A stretch of DNA of 64,000 bases from Neptunitalea chrysea (GTDB taxonomy: Bacteria > Bacteroidota > Bacteroidia > Flavobacteriales > Flavobacteriaceae). Below are positions 25,984 through 34,395 of the stretch, one piece after another (within the stretch, counting starts at the first letter, position 1; every line of letters starts with the position of its first letter). The notes beneath the pieces are model-generated. The model ran no database searches. It had not been told where the DNA came from and was given only the letters and a program-made list of their open reading frames with translations. The DNA lies in the NCBI RefSeq assembly GCF_027924145.1, contig NZ_BRVP01000005.1, positions 1-64,000 of the forward strand. Direction: 5' to 3'. A program made the translations under genes and the position numbers.

Positions 25984-26019
25984 AAAAAGACATTTCGCCC
26001 TAACCCGAAATGCCTTTTT
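25984..26019 (-). terminator. terminator of the DUF1697 gene
   Basis: On the minus strand GGCATTTCG pairs with CGAAATGTC through one G-U wobble, extended by A/T pairs, and is followed by a T run. It lies about 80 bases after the DUF1697 stop. Confidence 0.75.
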
Positions 26020-26097
26020 TAAATATGGCAATTGCAATTTTTTACTTGTACCTATTAGACGCATAAAACTTAAAAAGGTTGCGTTTAAAAAATTAAT

Positions 26098-26631
26098 TTA
26101 TTTTGAGAGTTGAACAATTTTGTTTGTGGTATTCCAGTTTCTTGCAGTGCTAGCGGTTTGTAATGCTTTTTCTATCACCTTATTAGTAAGTTTAGATTTA
26201 CCGGCAGATTCCCTATAATAAATGTAGACAACATCATTAGTAACCGTGAATTTATCGGTTCCAAAATTCATATCTAAAAAAGTTTCGATTTCTTTAGATG
26301 CCGGAATATTTTGAAGGTAACATACATACATTTTTTTTAAGTCAAAGTCAGAAAGATTGGTGTACGGATTGTTAGTTAGTATAGTTTCCATTTCATAGGG
26401 TGTTTTTATAATAACAGAAACATTTTTAGTACTAAATTTTTCTTCAATCTTTTGTTCTAATTCAGAAGCATTAGGAGTAGTGTCACTTTCAAAAATAATA
26501 TTACCACTTTGTATATAGGTGGCAACATTCTTAAAACCAAGTGATGTCCAAAAAAGTTTTAAGTCAGCCATTTTAATAATGTTTGTACCAGAAACGTTTA
26601 TACTTCGTAATAGACAAATGTATGTAGGCAT
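26098..26631 (-). CDS. DUF1697 family protein
   Basis: 177 residues with the family start YICLLRSINVSGTNIIKMAD and LKLFWTSLGFKNVATYIQSG followed by NIIFES. Later it has KMYVCYLQNIPASKEIETFL and the C-terminal TASTARNWNTTNKIVQL. This is a widespread cytosolic family of unknown role. It lies 12 bases downstream of dnaX and is probably cotranscribed with it. Confidence 0.92.
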   Translation of the reverse strand: MPTYICLLRSINVSGTNIIKMADLKLFWTSLGFKNVATYIQSGNIIFESDTTPNASELEQKIEEKFSTKNVSVIIKTPYEMETILTNNPYTNLSDFDLKKMYVCYLQNIPASKEIETFLDMNFGTDKFTVTNDVVYIYYRESAGKSKLTNKVIEKALQTASTARNWNTTNKIVQLSK

Positions 26632-26643
26632 AGCTTTTTAGTT

Positions 26644-28365
26644 TTAAATATCCAAATCGAATTCTTTTCTAAGTAAATCTATATAAGGGTTTACTTCCCT
26701 TAATTTCTCATATTTTTCTTGTGGTGTAAAGATAAACTTCTTAGAAGTTTCTTCGTTTACAGTAACGTGTAACGATAGGTGATAATTTCTAAGCTTCTTT
26801 TTAAGGTATGCCAGTAAAGCATTCTGTTGATGAATAATATCGTGCTTAATACCTTCGTTTGGAGACTCAATCCAAATAGTAGTTTCATTCTTTAAAGTAG
26901 GTGTATCTACCGTAAGGTTAGAAGCCATTATTTTTTTACCTTCTTTTTCAAGTTTAGCAACATACTTTTGCCAGTATTCCTGCATTTGTTTTTCGGTAAA
27001 CTTTTCTTTCGGAAGGTTGGATTCATCTATTACTTCCTCTCTTTTATTGGCTTCAAATTCTTTTTTTGTTCTGATACTGTTTAAAGAGAGCCCTGAAACT
27101 CTTTTGGGTAGATTTTTTAAATCAATTTTAGGGATTTCTTTTTTAGCATCATCTTTAGTATCCAGTGACTTAGGTTGTGCTACTTTAGCTGAAGTATCAG
27201 TGTTGTTAGATGTTGTTGTATGTGGAGTAGCCTCTTTAACTTCAACAGGGTGTGTACTTATAAAAAAGGAAGAAGGAATTATAAAGTTGCTACCTTTTTT
27301 TTTTTCTCCATCATAAGTGATAGAGGCAAGTTGCATAAGACAAAGTTCAATTAATAATCGTTGATTTTTACTTGTCTTGTAGTTGAGGTCGCATTCATTG
27401 GCTAGCTGCAGTGCTTGTAACAGAAATGGCATGGATGTTTTCCTGCTTTGTTCAGCATATTTTTGTTTGGCTTCATCACCAACTTCTAGTAAGCTTAACG
27501 TTGCCTCATTTTTACAAACCATTAAATCTCTAAAATGACTCGCTAGCCCTGAGATAAAATGATGTGCATCAAAACCTCTACTTAATATTTCATTAAATTG
27601 AATTAGTAAGTCAGGAATCTTATTCTCTAAAATAGCCTCAGTAGCGGCAAAGTACGTTTCAAAATCTAATACATTTAGGTTTTCTGTTACTGCTTTTCGT
27701 GTAAGCTTTTTACCAGAAAAAGAAACTACTCTGTCAAATATAGAAAGGGCATCACGCATGGCACCATCAGCCTTTTGAGCAATAATATGTAGTGCATCAT
27801 CTTCAGCTTCTATACCCTGTTCTTCGGCTATATATTTTAAATATTCCTTTGCGTCTGTTACCGTAATTCGTTTAAAATCAAATATCTGACAACGAGAAAG
27901 AATCGTAGGAATTATTTTATGCTTTTCTGTAGTAGCTAATATAAAAATAGCATGTTTAGGGGGCTCTTCAAGTGTTTTTAAAAAGGCATTAAATGCAGCA
28001 GAAGACAACATGTGAACCTCATCTATAATATACACTTTATATTTACCTACTTGAGGCGGTATACGAACCTGATCTATAAGATTACGTATGTCGTCTACCG
28101 AGTTGTTAGAAGCAGCATCAAGCTCAAAAATATTGAATGCAAAATCTTCATCTTCTTGTTCGCTTCCATCAGCATTAATCATTTTAGCAAGAATACGGGC
28201 ACAGGTAGTTTTACCAACACCTCTAGGACCGCAAAATAATAAAGCTTGTGCCAGATGATTATTCTCAATGGCATTAAGTAATGTATTGGTAATTGCTTTT
28301 TGACCAACTACATCTCTAAAGGTTTGCGGACGATATTTTCTTGCAGATACTATAAAATGCTCCAT
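26644..28365 (-). CDS. dnaX: DNA polymerase III subunit gamma/tau
   Basis: Clamp-loader ATPase. About 573 residues. The start VSARKYRPQTFRDVVGQ, Walker A GPRGVGKTTCARIL, Walker B IIDEVHMLSSAAFNAFLKTL, sensor 1 ATTEKHKIIPTILSRC and the SRC motif are all present in the first 180 residues. The four cysteines of the zinc module found in E. coli DnaX are absent; an acidic segment (DGSEQEDEDFAFNIFE) takes their place. A Lys/Ser/Asp-rich linker (about 375-450) leads to a C-terminal tau-like domain. I use the ATG (MEHFIVSA) instead of the TTG four codons upstream. Confidence 0.96.
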   Translation of the reverse strand: MEHFIVSARKYRPQTFRDVVGQKAITNTLLNAIENNHLAQALLFCGPRGVGKTTCARILAKMINADGSEQEDEDFAFNIFELDAASNNSVDDIRNLIDQVRIPPQVGKYKVYIIDEVHMLSSAAFNAFLKTLEEPPKHAIFILATTEKHKIIPTILSRCQIFDFKRITVTDAKEYLKYIAEEQGIEAEDDALHIIAQKADGAMRDALSIFDRVVSFSGKKLTRKAVTENLNVLDFETYFAATEAILENKIPDLLIQFNEILSRGFDAHHFISGLASHFRDLMVCKNEATLSLLEVGDEAKQKYAEQSRKTSMPFLLQALQLANECDLNYKTSKNQRLLIELCLMQLASITYDGEKKKGSNFIIPSSFFISTHPVEVKEATPHTTTSNNTDTSAKVAQPKSLDTKDDAKKEIPKIDLKNLPKRVSGLSLNSIRTKKEFEANKREEVIDESNLPKEKFTEKQMQEYWQKYVAKLEKEGKKIMASNLTVDTPTLKNETTIWIESPNEGIKHDIIHQQNALLAYLKKKLRNYHLSLHVTVNEETSKKFIFTPQEKYEKLREVNPYIDLLRKEFDLDI

Positions 28366-28502
28366 ACGTAAGGGCAAATATAAAAAATGACCTTTGAATT
28401 ATTGTTACTACTGTTTTTGTATTTATAAGGACTTATTAACATTGTTACGCATGTTAATTGGTAGATAGCAAGTAAATATTATTACATATCAACTAAAAAA
28501 GC

Positions 28503-28510
28503 TACTTTTG
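28503..28510 (+). promoter_or_regulatory. -7 box (TACTTTTG) of rnpB
   Basis: A perfect TAnnTTTG box ending 6 bases before the predicted 5' end of the RNase P RNA. This agreement of box and mature end supports it. Confidence 0.55.
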
Positions 28511-28515
28511 TGGCT

Positions 28516-28804
28516 AGAAGCAGGCTACCTTATCGCTCGGTTTTTCGAGAGGAAAGTCCGGACACCATAGAGTAAGTATAGCGGCTAACAGCCGTCCGTT
28601 GTAAGGCGAGGACCAGTGCAACAGAAAGAATGTACAGGTAATGCTGTAGTGAAATCAGGTAAACTCTATACGGTGCAACGCCATGTAAACCAACGTTTGA
28701 GAGCTGCTCGTTCAATGTTGGAGGGTAGGCGGTTAGAATGTACGGGTAACTGTATGTCTAGATAAATGGTAAGGCTTAGACAGAATCCGGCTTATGGCCT
28801 GCTT
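28516..28804 (+). ncRNA. rnpB: RNase P RNA (bacterial type A)
   Basis: The catalytic RNA that trims tRNA 5' ends. The 5' arm AGCAGGC pairs with the 3' arm GCCTGCT (helix P1). The universal core is present: GAGGAAAGTCCGGACACCAT near the 5' end, the ACAGAAA segment, GGTAAACTC in the middle and ACAGAATCCGGCTTATGGCC at the 3' end. About 289 nt. The 3' end directly abuts the stop of rsmD on the other strand. A 61-codon minus-strand ORF inside it is a shadow. Confidence 0.95.
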
Positions 28805-29377
28805 TTAATTTTCTTCTTCGGTATCGTCGTCTTCACTTTCAGGAATTTCAAAGAAGCTAAAAACACTTCCTCCGTATCTTTTTAAAAAGCTGAAGTTAGG
28901 CAATTGCGATAGGTCGGTATGTTTAGAATGTTCAATGATTAAGAAACCTTCCTCAGAAACTAAATTTCTTTCAAAGACTAATTTTGTTATGGTAGCAAAT
29001 TGTTCGTCTGAGAAATCATAAGGAGGATCAGCAAAGACAATATCGGCTGAAATTAATGTTTTCCCCAAGAATTTAAAAACATCACTTTTAATAGTGTTGA
29101 TATTAAAATCGAGTTCTTCACTGGTTTTAGAAACAAACTGAACACATCCCTGATTTTGATCTACCGCTGTGATTTCTGTACAACCTCTACTAGCAAATTC
29201 ATAACTAATATTTCCTGTCCCCGTAAAGAGATCTAATAATGATACTTCATTAAAATAATAGTAATTATTTAAGATGTTGAAAAGTGATTCTTTAGCAAAA
29301 TCTGTTGTAGGTCTTACCGGTAATTTAGCCGGTGCCATTAAACGTTTTCCTTTATGTTTACCAGAAATGATTCTCAC
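28805..29377 (-). CDS. rsmD: 16S rRNA (guanine966-N2)-methyltransferase RsmD
   Basis: 190 residues. The N-terminus MRIISGKHKGKRLMAPAKLP and the segment VRPTTDFAKESLFNIL are the RsmD signature; SAM motif I is LLDLFTGTGNISYEFASRG and the catalytic motif is VFADPPYDF. The start codon is GTG, sharing its G with the TAG stop of the DUF3822 gene (TAGTG), so translation is probably coupled. The acidic C-terminus (ESEDDDTEEEN) is an extension. Convergent with rnpB. Confidence 0.96.
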   Translation of the reverse strand: MRIISGKHKGKRLMAPAKLPVRPTTDFAKESLFNILNNYYYFNEVSLLDLFTGTGNISYEFASRGCTEITAVDQNQGCVQFVSKTSEELDFNINTIKSDVFKFLGKTLISADIVFADPPYDFSDEQFATITKLVFERNLVSEEGFLIIEHSKHTDLSQLPNFSFLKRYGGSVFSFFEIPESEDDDTEEEN

Positions 29378-30216
29378 TATTGCATGTTTATTAGAGCAAA
29401 ATTTTCTAAAACCTCTTCTTTAGTAAGGTTTATATATTTATTAAATAATGCTTGTTCAGAGTATATGTCTACAAATCTAATATAAGTGTAGAGTATTTTA
29501 TATAATGGATGATCGTCTTTTGTATTTGCTATAAGAATAGCGGGTATATTCTCGGTATCTAATTCTAATTGTTCAAATACAAATAATACATAATAAATAA
29601 AGTCTTCAGGAGTATTGTAATTAAAACTATTATATAAAATTAGTTTCTTCTGGTTGATAACGATAAGCTGAAATTCATTTGTATTTGTTAAGTGAATAAA
29701 CACTTTAGAGCCTTCACTAGCTTTAGAGATATTAAGTAACTTGTTTACTAATACAGTAGCTATATGCTCATATTCAAATTCGCCAAACCAGTCTAGAAAA
29801 AAGTTATTAATATTAACAAAAGGGATGTATACATTAACGAGTTCTTTCCCTTCAATCTTATCGTACGTAATAAAGTCGTTAGGAAGAATTTTAATATTAT
29901 ATTTTAAATATTCTGCAAGTAACTCTTCATTAAAAACTGCGTCAGGTACAAAAGCCGATAAATTATTTAGATAAATAACTTTAAGAGTATCAAAATTTTG
30001 TTTTAGAATTTCGGTACTATTTATAATCTTTTTTACTTCTTCTAAGAGTGATTCAGGAGAATTGTTACGAGTGGCAAATGTAACCGACTGAAGTTCTTCT
30101 ACGGTATTGCCAATGGTATTATAAATACAAAAAGAAAGTCCACTCAGACTAATCTGAATGGACAGTTCTTTATACGTTTTATGTAAGATATTATTTCTTG
30201 TTAGTTTTTGCGTCAT
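29377..30216 (-). CDS. DUF3822 family protein
   Basis: About 279 residues. It has the actin-like/ASKHA character of DUF3822: an N-terminal strand pair (LSIQISLSGLSFCIYNTIGN), LKVIYLNNLSAFVPDAVFNE, and a C-terminal LYNSFNYNTPEDFIYYVLFV. The family is typical of Bacteroidota next to rsmD and has no established role. I place the start at MTQKLTRNN, overlapping the upstream gene by 26 bases; the ORF could begin 13 codons earlier with a longer overlap. Confidence 0.85.
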   Translation of the reverse strand: MTQKLTRNNILHKTYKELSIQISLSGLSFCIYNTIGNTVEELQSVTFATRNNSPESLLEEVKKIINSTEILKQNFDTLKVIYLNNLSAFVPDAVFNEELLAEYLKYNIKILPNDFITYDKIEGKELVNVYIPFVNINNFFLDWFGEFEYEHIATVLVNKLLNISKASEGSKVFIHLTNTNEFQLIVINQKKLILYNSFNYNTPEDFIYYVLFVFEQLELDTENIPAILIANTKDDHPLYKILYTYIRFVDIYSEQALFNKYINLTKEEVLENFALINMQ

Positions 30217-30844
30217 AAATTGTTGGCCAGTTACCATTTGTACTAACTTCATCAAGAGAACCTACCAAAATTTCTGGTCCTGTAATATCTTCTGTAATAT
30301 TTTCAGAATTTTTCTCCTGTTCAACTAAGTCAGCAGGCTGATCTGCAAGAATATCTTCTTTATTAGCTTTAACCAAAAATACAGGAGCACTATAATTATT
30401 CTTTATAATTGTAGCAGCTTCTAAATCAAATTTTTTATTATCTGTATAAGGAACAAACATCATTTTCTTATATCTGTCCGATTTTTTAAATAATGAGTCT
30501 TTTACAGAAACAGTTCCAATAGTATCAATAATTTTTCCTTCTTTAAGAACATCAATAGCGTACGCTTTATCATATTCCGTCCAAGAAGTATCTCTTTGAG
30601 AAGTAAGTGTAAATTCACCTGTTTCAATAAATGTAACTAACGTATCAAAACTTCCGGTATACTTACCATTTACAGTTTTATAAGCTTCTTCGCTATTTCT
30701 GATATCTTTCAGAGTTCTAACAACTTTAGCATAACGTTTTTCTTTAAGTTTTTTAAATTCTAAAGGACCTGAAACAGATTTATAAATCATGTAACAGAAA
30801 AAACCGCTTAATATCCAAAGGACAACTTGTGCTACTATTTTCAT
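30191..30844 (-). CDS. membrane-anchored hypothetical protein
   Basis: 217 residues. A transmembrane helix at about 4-24 (AQVVLWILSGFFCYMIYKSV) anchors a soluble domain with a coiled start (KKLKEKRYAKVVRTLKDIRN), EEAYKTVNGKYTGSFDTLVT and an acidic tail. The N-terminus resembles pseudopilin-like anchors followed by a small domain. It heads the operon with DUF3822 and rsmD. No function assigned. Confidence 0.8.
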   Translation of the reverse strand: MKIVAQVVLWILSGFFCYMIYKSVSGPLEFKKLKEKRYAKVVRTLKDIRNSEEAYKTVNGKYTGSFDTLVTFIETGEFTLTSQRDTSWTEYDKAYAIDVLKEGKIIDTIGTVSVKDSLFKKSDRYKKMMFVPYTDNKKFDLEAATIIKNNYSAPVFLVKANKEDILADQPADLVEQEKNSENITEDITGPEILVGSLDEVSTNGNWPTIYDAKTNKK

Positions 30845-30988
30845 TTTATTAATTGTGAAATTATTTTATACTGGTTTACGCAAAGCTACAATTTTTTTTA
30901 ATTCCAAAAAGGATTTAACAATAAAATCATTTTGACTATTTATTTACAAGAATAATGCCAAAAATGATGAGTAACCATTTTTCTTTTT

Positions 30989-30996
30989 TAAATTTG
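30989..30996 (+). promoter_or_regulatory. -7 box (TAAATTTG) of the helicase gene
   Basis: A perfect TAnnTTTG 18 bases before the helicase ATG. The predicted leader is about 13 nt. Confidence 0.45.
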
Positions 30997-31013
30997 ACCT
31001 TCAATCAATTTGA

Positions 31014-32438
31014 ATGGATTCTTTAGCATTTTACAAACTTCTAAAAACGAAATTCCCCTTTGAACCTACTTCAATGCAAGACATAGTGTTGCAAAAGTTA
31101 GCAGAGTTCTTATTATCAAAGGATAACAATCGTGTTTTCTTACTGAAAGGGTTTGCCGGAACAGGTAAAACTACCATCATAGCCACTACAGTGATTAATC
31201 TGTGGCATGCCAAATTAAAAGCGGTATTACTAGCACCAACCGGTAGAGCAGCTAAAGTTATTACCAGTTATTCTAACACAACTGCATACACAATTCATAA
31301 GAAAATTTATTTTCCTAAGAAGCAGAAAAATGGCGGGGTCTCTTTTACATTACAGCCCAATAAGCATAGAAATACGGTTTTTATTGTAGATGAAGCTTCT
31401 ATGATACCCGATATCAATACCGATTCAAAGTTGTTTGAAAACGGATCTTTATTAGATGATTTGGTGCAATATGTATATTCTGGACACCAATGTAAGCTAC
31501 TTTTAATAGGAGATACAGCTCAGTTACCTCCTGTAAATTTAAGTGTGAGTCCTGCTCTTGAAGAACATACATTAAGTAATCATTATAATAAAGAAGTTAC
31601 ATCTTTGGAAATGGATGAAGTAATGCGTCAGGCAGAAGATTCGGGTATTCTTTATAATGCTACCAATATTAGGGAGCAAATTGCGACTTATTTCACAGAG
31701 AATTTTCAATTTCAGATTAACGGCTTTACTGATATAATTCGTTTAGTAGATGGTTTTGAAATTCAGGAGGCAATAGATCAAGCTTATTCCACTGTAGGGA
31801 GAGAAGAAACGGTGCTTATTGTACGTTCCAATAAAAGGGCTAATCTATATAATCAGCAAATAAGGAGTAAAATTTTATTTAATGAAAATGAGTTGACTCC
31901 AGGTGATTTTGTAATGGTAGTTAAAAATAATTATTTCTGGATTAAAGCTACTACAGAGGCCGGATTTATAGCTAATGGCGATATTTTAGAAGTTTTAGAA
32001 ATATTTTCTATTAAAGAGTTGTACGGTTTTCGATTTGCAGAAGTAAAAGTACAAATGGTTGATTATCCTAGTATGAAACCTTTTGAAACTGTGCTTTTGC
32101 TTGATACTATAAAGGCGGAGTCACCTTCGCTATCATATGAAGAAAGTAATCGATTATATCAGGAGGTGATGAAAGATTATGAAGAGGAAACTTCTAACTA
32201 TAAGAAGTTTTTAAAGGTGAAGAACAATCCTTTTTTTAATGCCCTTCAAGTAAAATTTTCATACGCCGTAACTTGTCATAAGTCACAAGGAGGACAATGG
32301 AATACTGTTTTTATAGAGCAACCTTATTTACCAGATGGTATTAGTATTGACTATTTAAGATGGTTGTATACGGCTATTACCAGGGCTAAAGAAAAACTCT
32401 ACTTGATAGGCTTTAAAGATGATTTCTTTATAAATTAA
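31014..32438 (+). CDS. RecD-like ATP-dependent DNA helicase
   Basis: 474 residues of superfamily 1. Walker A is LLKGFAGTGKTTIIATTVI, motif Ia region LLAPTGRAAKVI, Walker B VFIVDEASMIPD, motif III LLLIGDTAQLPPV, and the C-terminal UvrD-like motif TCHKSQGGQWNTVFIEQPY with LYTAITRAKEKLYLIG. This is the single-subunit RecD/Pif1-like form found in Flavobacteriia, lacking RecB and RecC partners here. It probably acts 5'-3' in repair. Function inferred from family. Confidence 0.9.
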   Translation: MDSLAFYKLLKTKFPFEPTSMQDIVLQKLAEFLLSKDNNRVFLLKGFAGTGKTTIIATTVINLWHAKLKAVLLAPTGRAAKVITSYSNTTAYTIHKKIYFPKKQKNGGVSFTLQPNKHRNTVFIVDEASMIPDINTDSKLFENGSLLDDLVQYVYSGHQCKLLLIGDTAQLPPVNLSVSPALEEHTLSNHYNKEVTSLEMDEVMRQAEDSGILYNATNIREQIATYFTENFQFQINGFTDIIRLVDGFEIQEAIDQAYSTVGREETVLIVRSNKRANLYNQQIRSKILFNENELTPGDFVMVVKNNYFWIKATTEAGFIANGDILEVLEIFSIKELYGFRFAEVKVQMVDYPSMKPFETVLLLDTIKAESPSLSYEESNRLYQEVMKDYEEETSNYKKFLKVKNNPFFNALQVKFSYAVTCHKSQGGQWNTVFIEQPYLPDGISIDYLRWLYTAITRAKEKLYLIGFKDDFFIN

Positions 32439-32491
32439 AAAGGTAAGAATTTTAATTAGTATTACCTTAGCATATAATAGATATAATATTT

Positions 32492-33226
32492 ATGAAAGTT
32501 ATAGCAATGATACCTGCGAGGTATGCAGCTTCTAGGTTTCCGGCAAAATTAATGCAAGAACTTGGGGGTAAAACAGTTATTTTAAGAACGTATGAGGCAG
32601 CTGTAAATACAGGCTTGTTTGATGCGGTATATGTAGTTACTGATAGCGATATTATTTTTAACGAAATAGAAGGTAATGGTGGGAAAGCTATTATGAGCAT
32701 AAAGGAACATGAATGTGGAAGTGATAGAATTGCGGAAGCAGTAGCTAATATGGATGTAGATATTGTTATTAATGTTCAAGGTGATGAGCCATTTACCGAG
32801 GCTAAAAGTCTTAGCAAGGTTATTGAAGTTTTTAAAGACGATCATGATAGAGAGATTGATTTAGCATCGTTAATGACTCCGTTATCTGATTGGGAAGATG
32901 TAGAGAATCCTAATAATGTAAAGGTTATTGTAGATAACCGAAGTTTTGCGTTGTACTTTTCTAGATCTCCTATACCTTACCCTAGAGGTAAAGAAATTGA
33001 GGCTACCTATTATAAGCATAAAGGTATTTATGCATTTAGAAAAGAAGCGTTATTGGCTTTTCCTAAAATGGAAATGAAAATGCTAGAAGCTACCGAAAAA
33101 ATTGAGGCCATAAGATATTTGGAGTATGGTAAGAAAATAAAGATGGTAGAGACAGACGTGACCGGTATTGAAATAGATACTCCTGAAGATTTAGAAAAAG
33201 CAAAGAAAATGTTATCTGATGTTTGA
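32492..33226 (+). CDS. kdsB: 3-deoxy-manno-octulosonate cytidylyltransferase
   Basis: Activates KDO as CMP-KDO for lipopolysaccharide core synthesis. 244 residues. The CTP loop is [16 protein letters not shown], followed by [30 protein letters not shown] and [17 protein letters not shown] near the C-terminus. Its end overlaps the HAD gene start by 8 bases. Confidence 0.97.
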   Translation: MKVIAMIPARYAASRFPAKLMQELGGKTVILRTYEAAVNTGLFDAVYVVTDSDIIFNEIEGNGGKAIMSIKEHECGSDRIAEAVANMDVDIVINVQGDEPFTEAKSLSKVIEVFKDDHDREIDLASLMTPLSDWEDVENPNNVKVIVDNRSFALYFSRSPIPYPRGKEIEATYYKHKGIYAFRKEALLAFPKMEMKMLEATEKIEAIRYLEYGKKIKMVETDVTGIEIDTPEDLEKAKKMLSDV

Positions 33227-33911
33227 TAAAATTAAAGTAATTGGATTTGATGCTGACGATACCCTTTGGGTAAATGAAACCTATTTTAGAGATACGGAAG
33301 CAGTTTTTGGAAAATTGCTTTCGGGATATGAAACACCCAATAAAATAGATCAGGAGCTTTTTAAAAAAGAAATAGAAAACCTGGAAATCTATGGATATGG
33401 TGTTAAAGGCTTTGTTTTATCTATGGTAGAATCGGCTATAGAATTATCTAACGGAACCATATCTGCAGAGATTATTGAAGAAATTTTAAATTTAGGGAAG
33501 CAAATGCTTTCTAAACCTGTTGAATTGCTTGATGGGGTTACTGAAGTTTTAGAGGCCCTTTATGGTAAGTTTACACTTATAGTATTAACGAAAGGAGATC
33601 TTTTAGACCAAAAAAGAAAACTTGAAAAATCGAATCTAAGTGGTTATTTTCACCATATAGAGGTAATGACCGAGAAATCTGAAAAAGATTATGGAGAGGT
33701 TTTAAAACACTTAGATATTCAACCAGAAGAGTTTCTGATGGTGGGTAATTCTTTAAAATCGGATGTGTTACCCTTGTTGAAAATGGGGAGTAATGCCGTG
33801 CATGTTCCTTTTCATATTACTTGGGCACATGAGAAGGTGTCTGAAAAGGTGGTTGGAGAAACTAACATTGTTACCTTATCTTCTTTAAAAGAGTTATTAA
33901 ATTACGTTTAG
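33219..33911 (+). CDS. HAD family hydrolase
   Basis: 230 residues. Motif I is [12 protein letters not shown] (nucleophile and acid Asp), motif II is LIVLTKGD, and motif III/IV is [21 protein letters not shown] helical cap of the C1 type lies at about 20-95. The substrate is unknown. Overlap with kdsB is suggestive of a KDO or sugar-phosphate task, but KDO-8-phosphate phosphatase (KdsC) is normally a smaller, capless HAD, so I do not assign it. Confidence 0.88.
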   Translation: MFDKIKVIGFDADDTLWVNETYFRDTEAVFGKLLSGYETPNKIDQELFKKEIENLEIYGYGVKGFVLSMVESAIELSNGTISAEIIEEILNLGKQMLSKPVELLDGVTEVLEALYGKFTLIVLTKGDLLDQKRKLEKSNLSGYFHHIEVMTEKSEKDYGEVLKHLDIQPEEFLMVGNSLKSDVLPLLKMGSNAVHVPFHITWAHEKVSEKVVGETNIVTLSSLKELLNYV

Positions 33912-33929
33912 CCTTTTTCTCTATCAAAA

Positions 33930-34392
33930 ATGAAATCAAAAGAACAAAATTGGGATACTTCTTTATATGTAGATAAACATGCGTTTGTATATAAATATGG
34001 AACAGGGTTAATAGATGTATTAAATCCTCAATCGGGCGAAAATATTCTTGATGTTGGTTGTGGAACAGGACAATTAACTGCTCAAATTAGAGAAAAGGGG
34101 TGTCAGGTGATTGGAATCGACGCTTCTGAGGAAATGAATAAAAATTTGTCGAATTTAGTAATGTCTGATTTTGGGTAAGCCTACATATGATAGACCTACC
34201 TTATTAGCAGATACTGAAAAAGGAATTGAAGATTGGTTATATATGTTTGCAACTAGTTTTTTTAAGGGAATACCAACTGATTTGGTAGGTGATATATGTA
34301 CAGAGGTACAACAAAAGTTGTACCCCGTATTATTTAAAGATGAAAATTGGTATGCAGATTATAAACGACTACGTATAGTAGCACATAAGTAA
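33930..34392 (+). pseudogene. SAM-dependent methyltransferase with internal deletion and frame change
   Basis: The first frame (33930-34178, 82 codons) gives the N-terminal half of a class I methyltransferase: DKHAFVYKYGTGLIDVLNPQ, the SAM motif ILDVGCGTGQLTAQI and VIGIDASEEM, then stops. The second frame, shifted by one, resumes just before YDRPTLLADTEKGIEDWLYM and runs to DYKRLRIVAHK, the family C-terminus. The two halves together are about 150 residues where the family has about 250, so roughly 95 codons between the EEM and YDRP segments are gone and the frame is broken. I take it as a dead gene. Confidence 0.8.
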
Positions 34393-34395
34393 GAT

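Noticed and set aside
28530-28715. 61-codon minus-strand ORF
   Set aside because: It lies wholly inside the RNase P RNA gene and its codon order follows RNA structure, not protein coding.
33219-33911. the HAD hydrolase as KdsC
   Set aside because: It overlaps kdsB but has a cap domain and is longer than KdsC, which is a capless HAD of about 170-180 residues.
33930-34178. an intact short methyltransferase
   Set aside because: The SAM motif is there but the rest of the Rossmann fold and the substrate region are absent, and the missing C-terminus is found shortly after in another frame.
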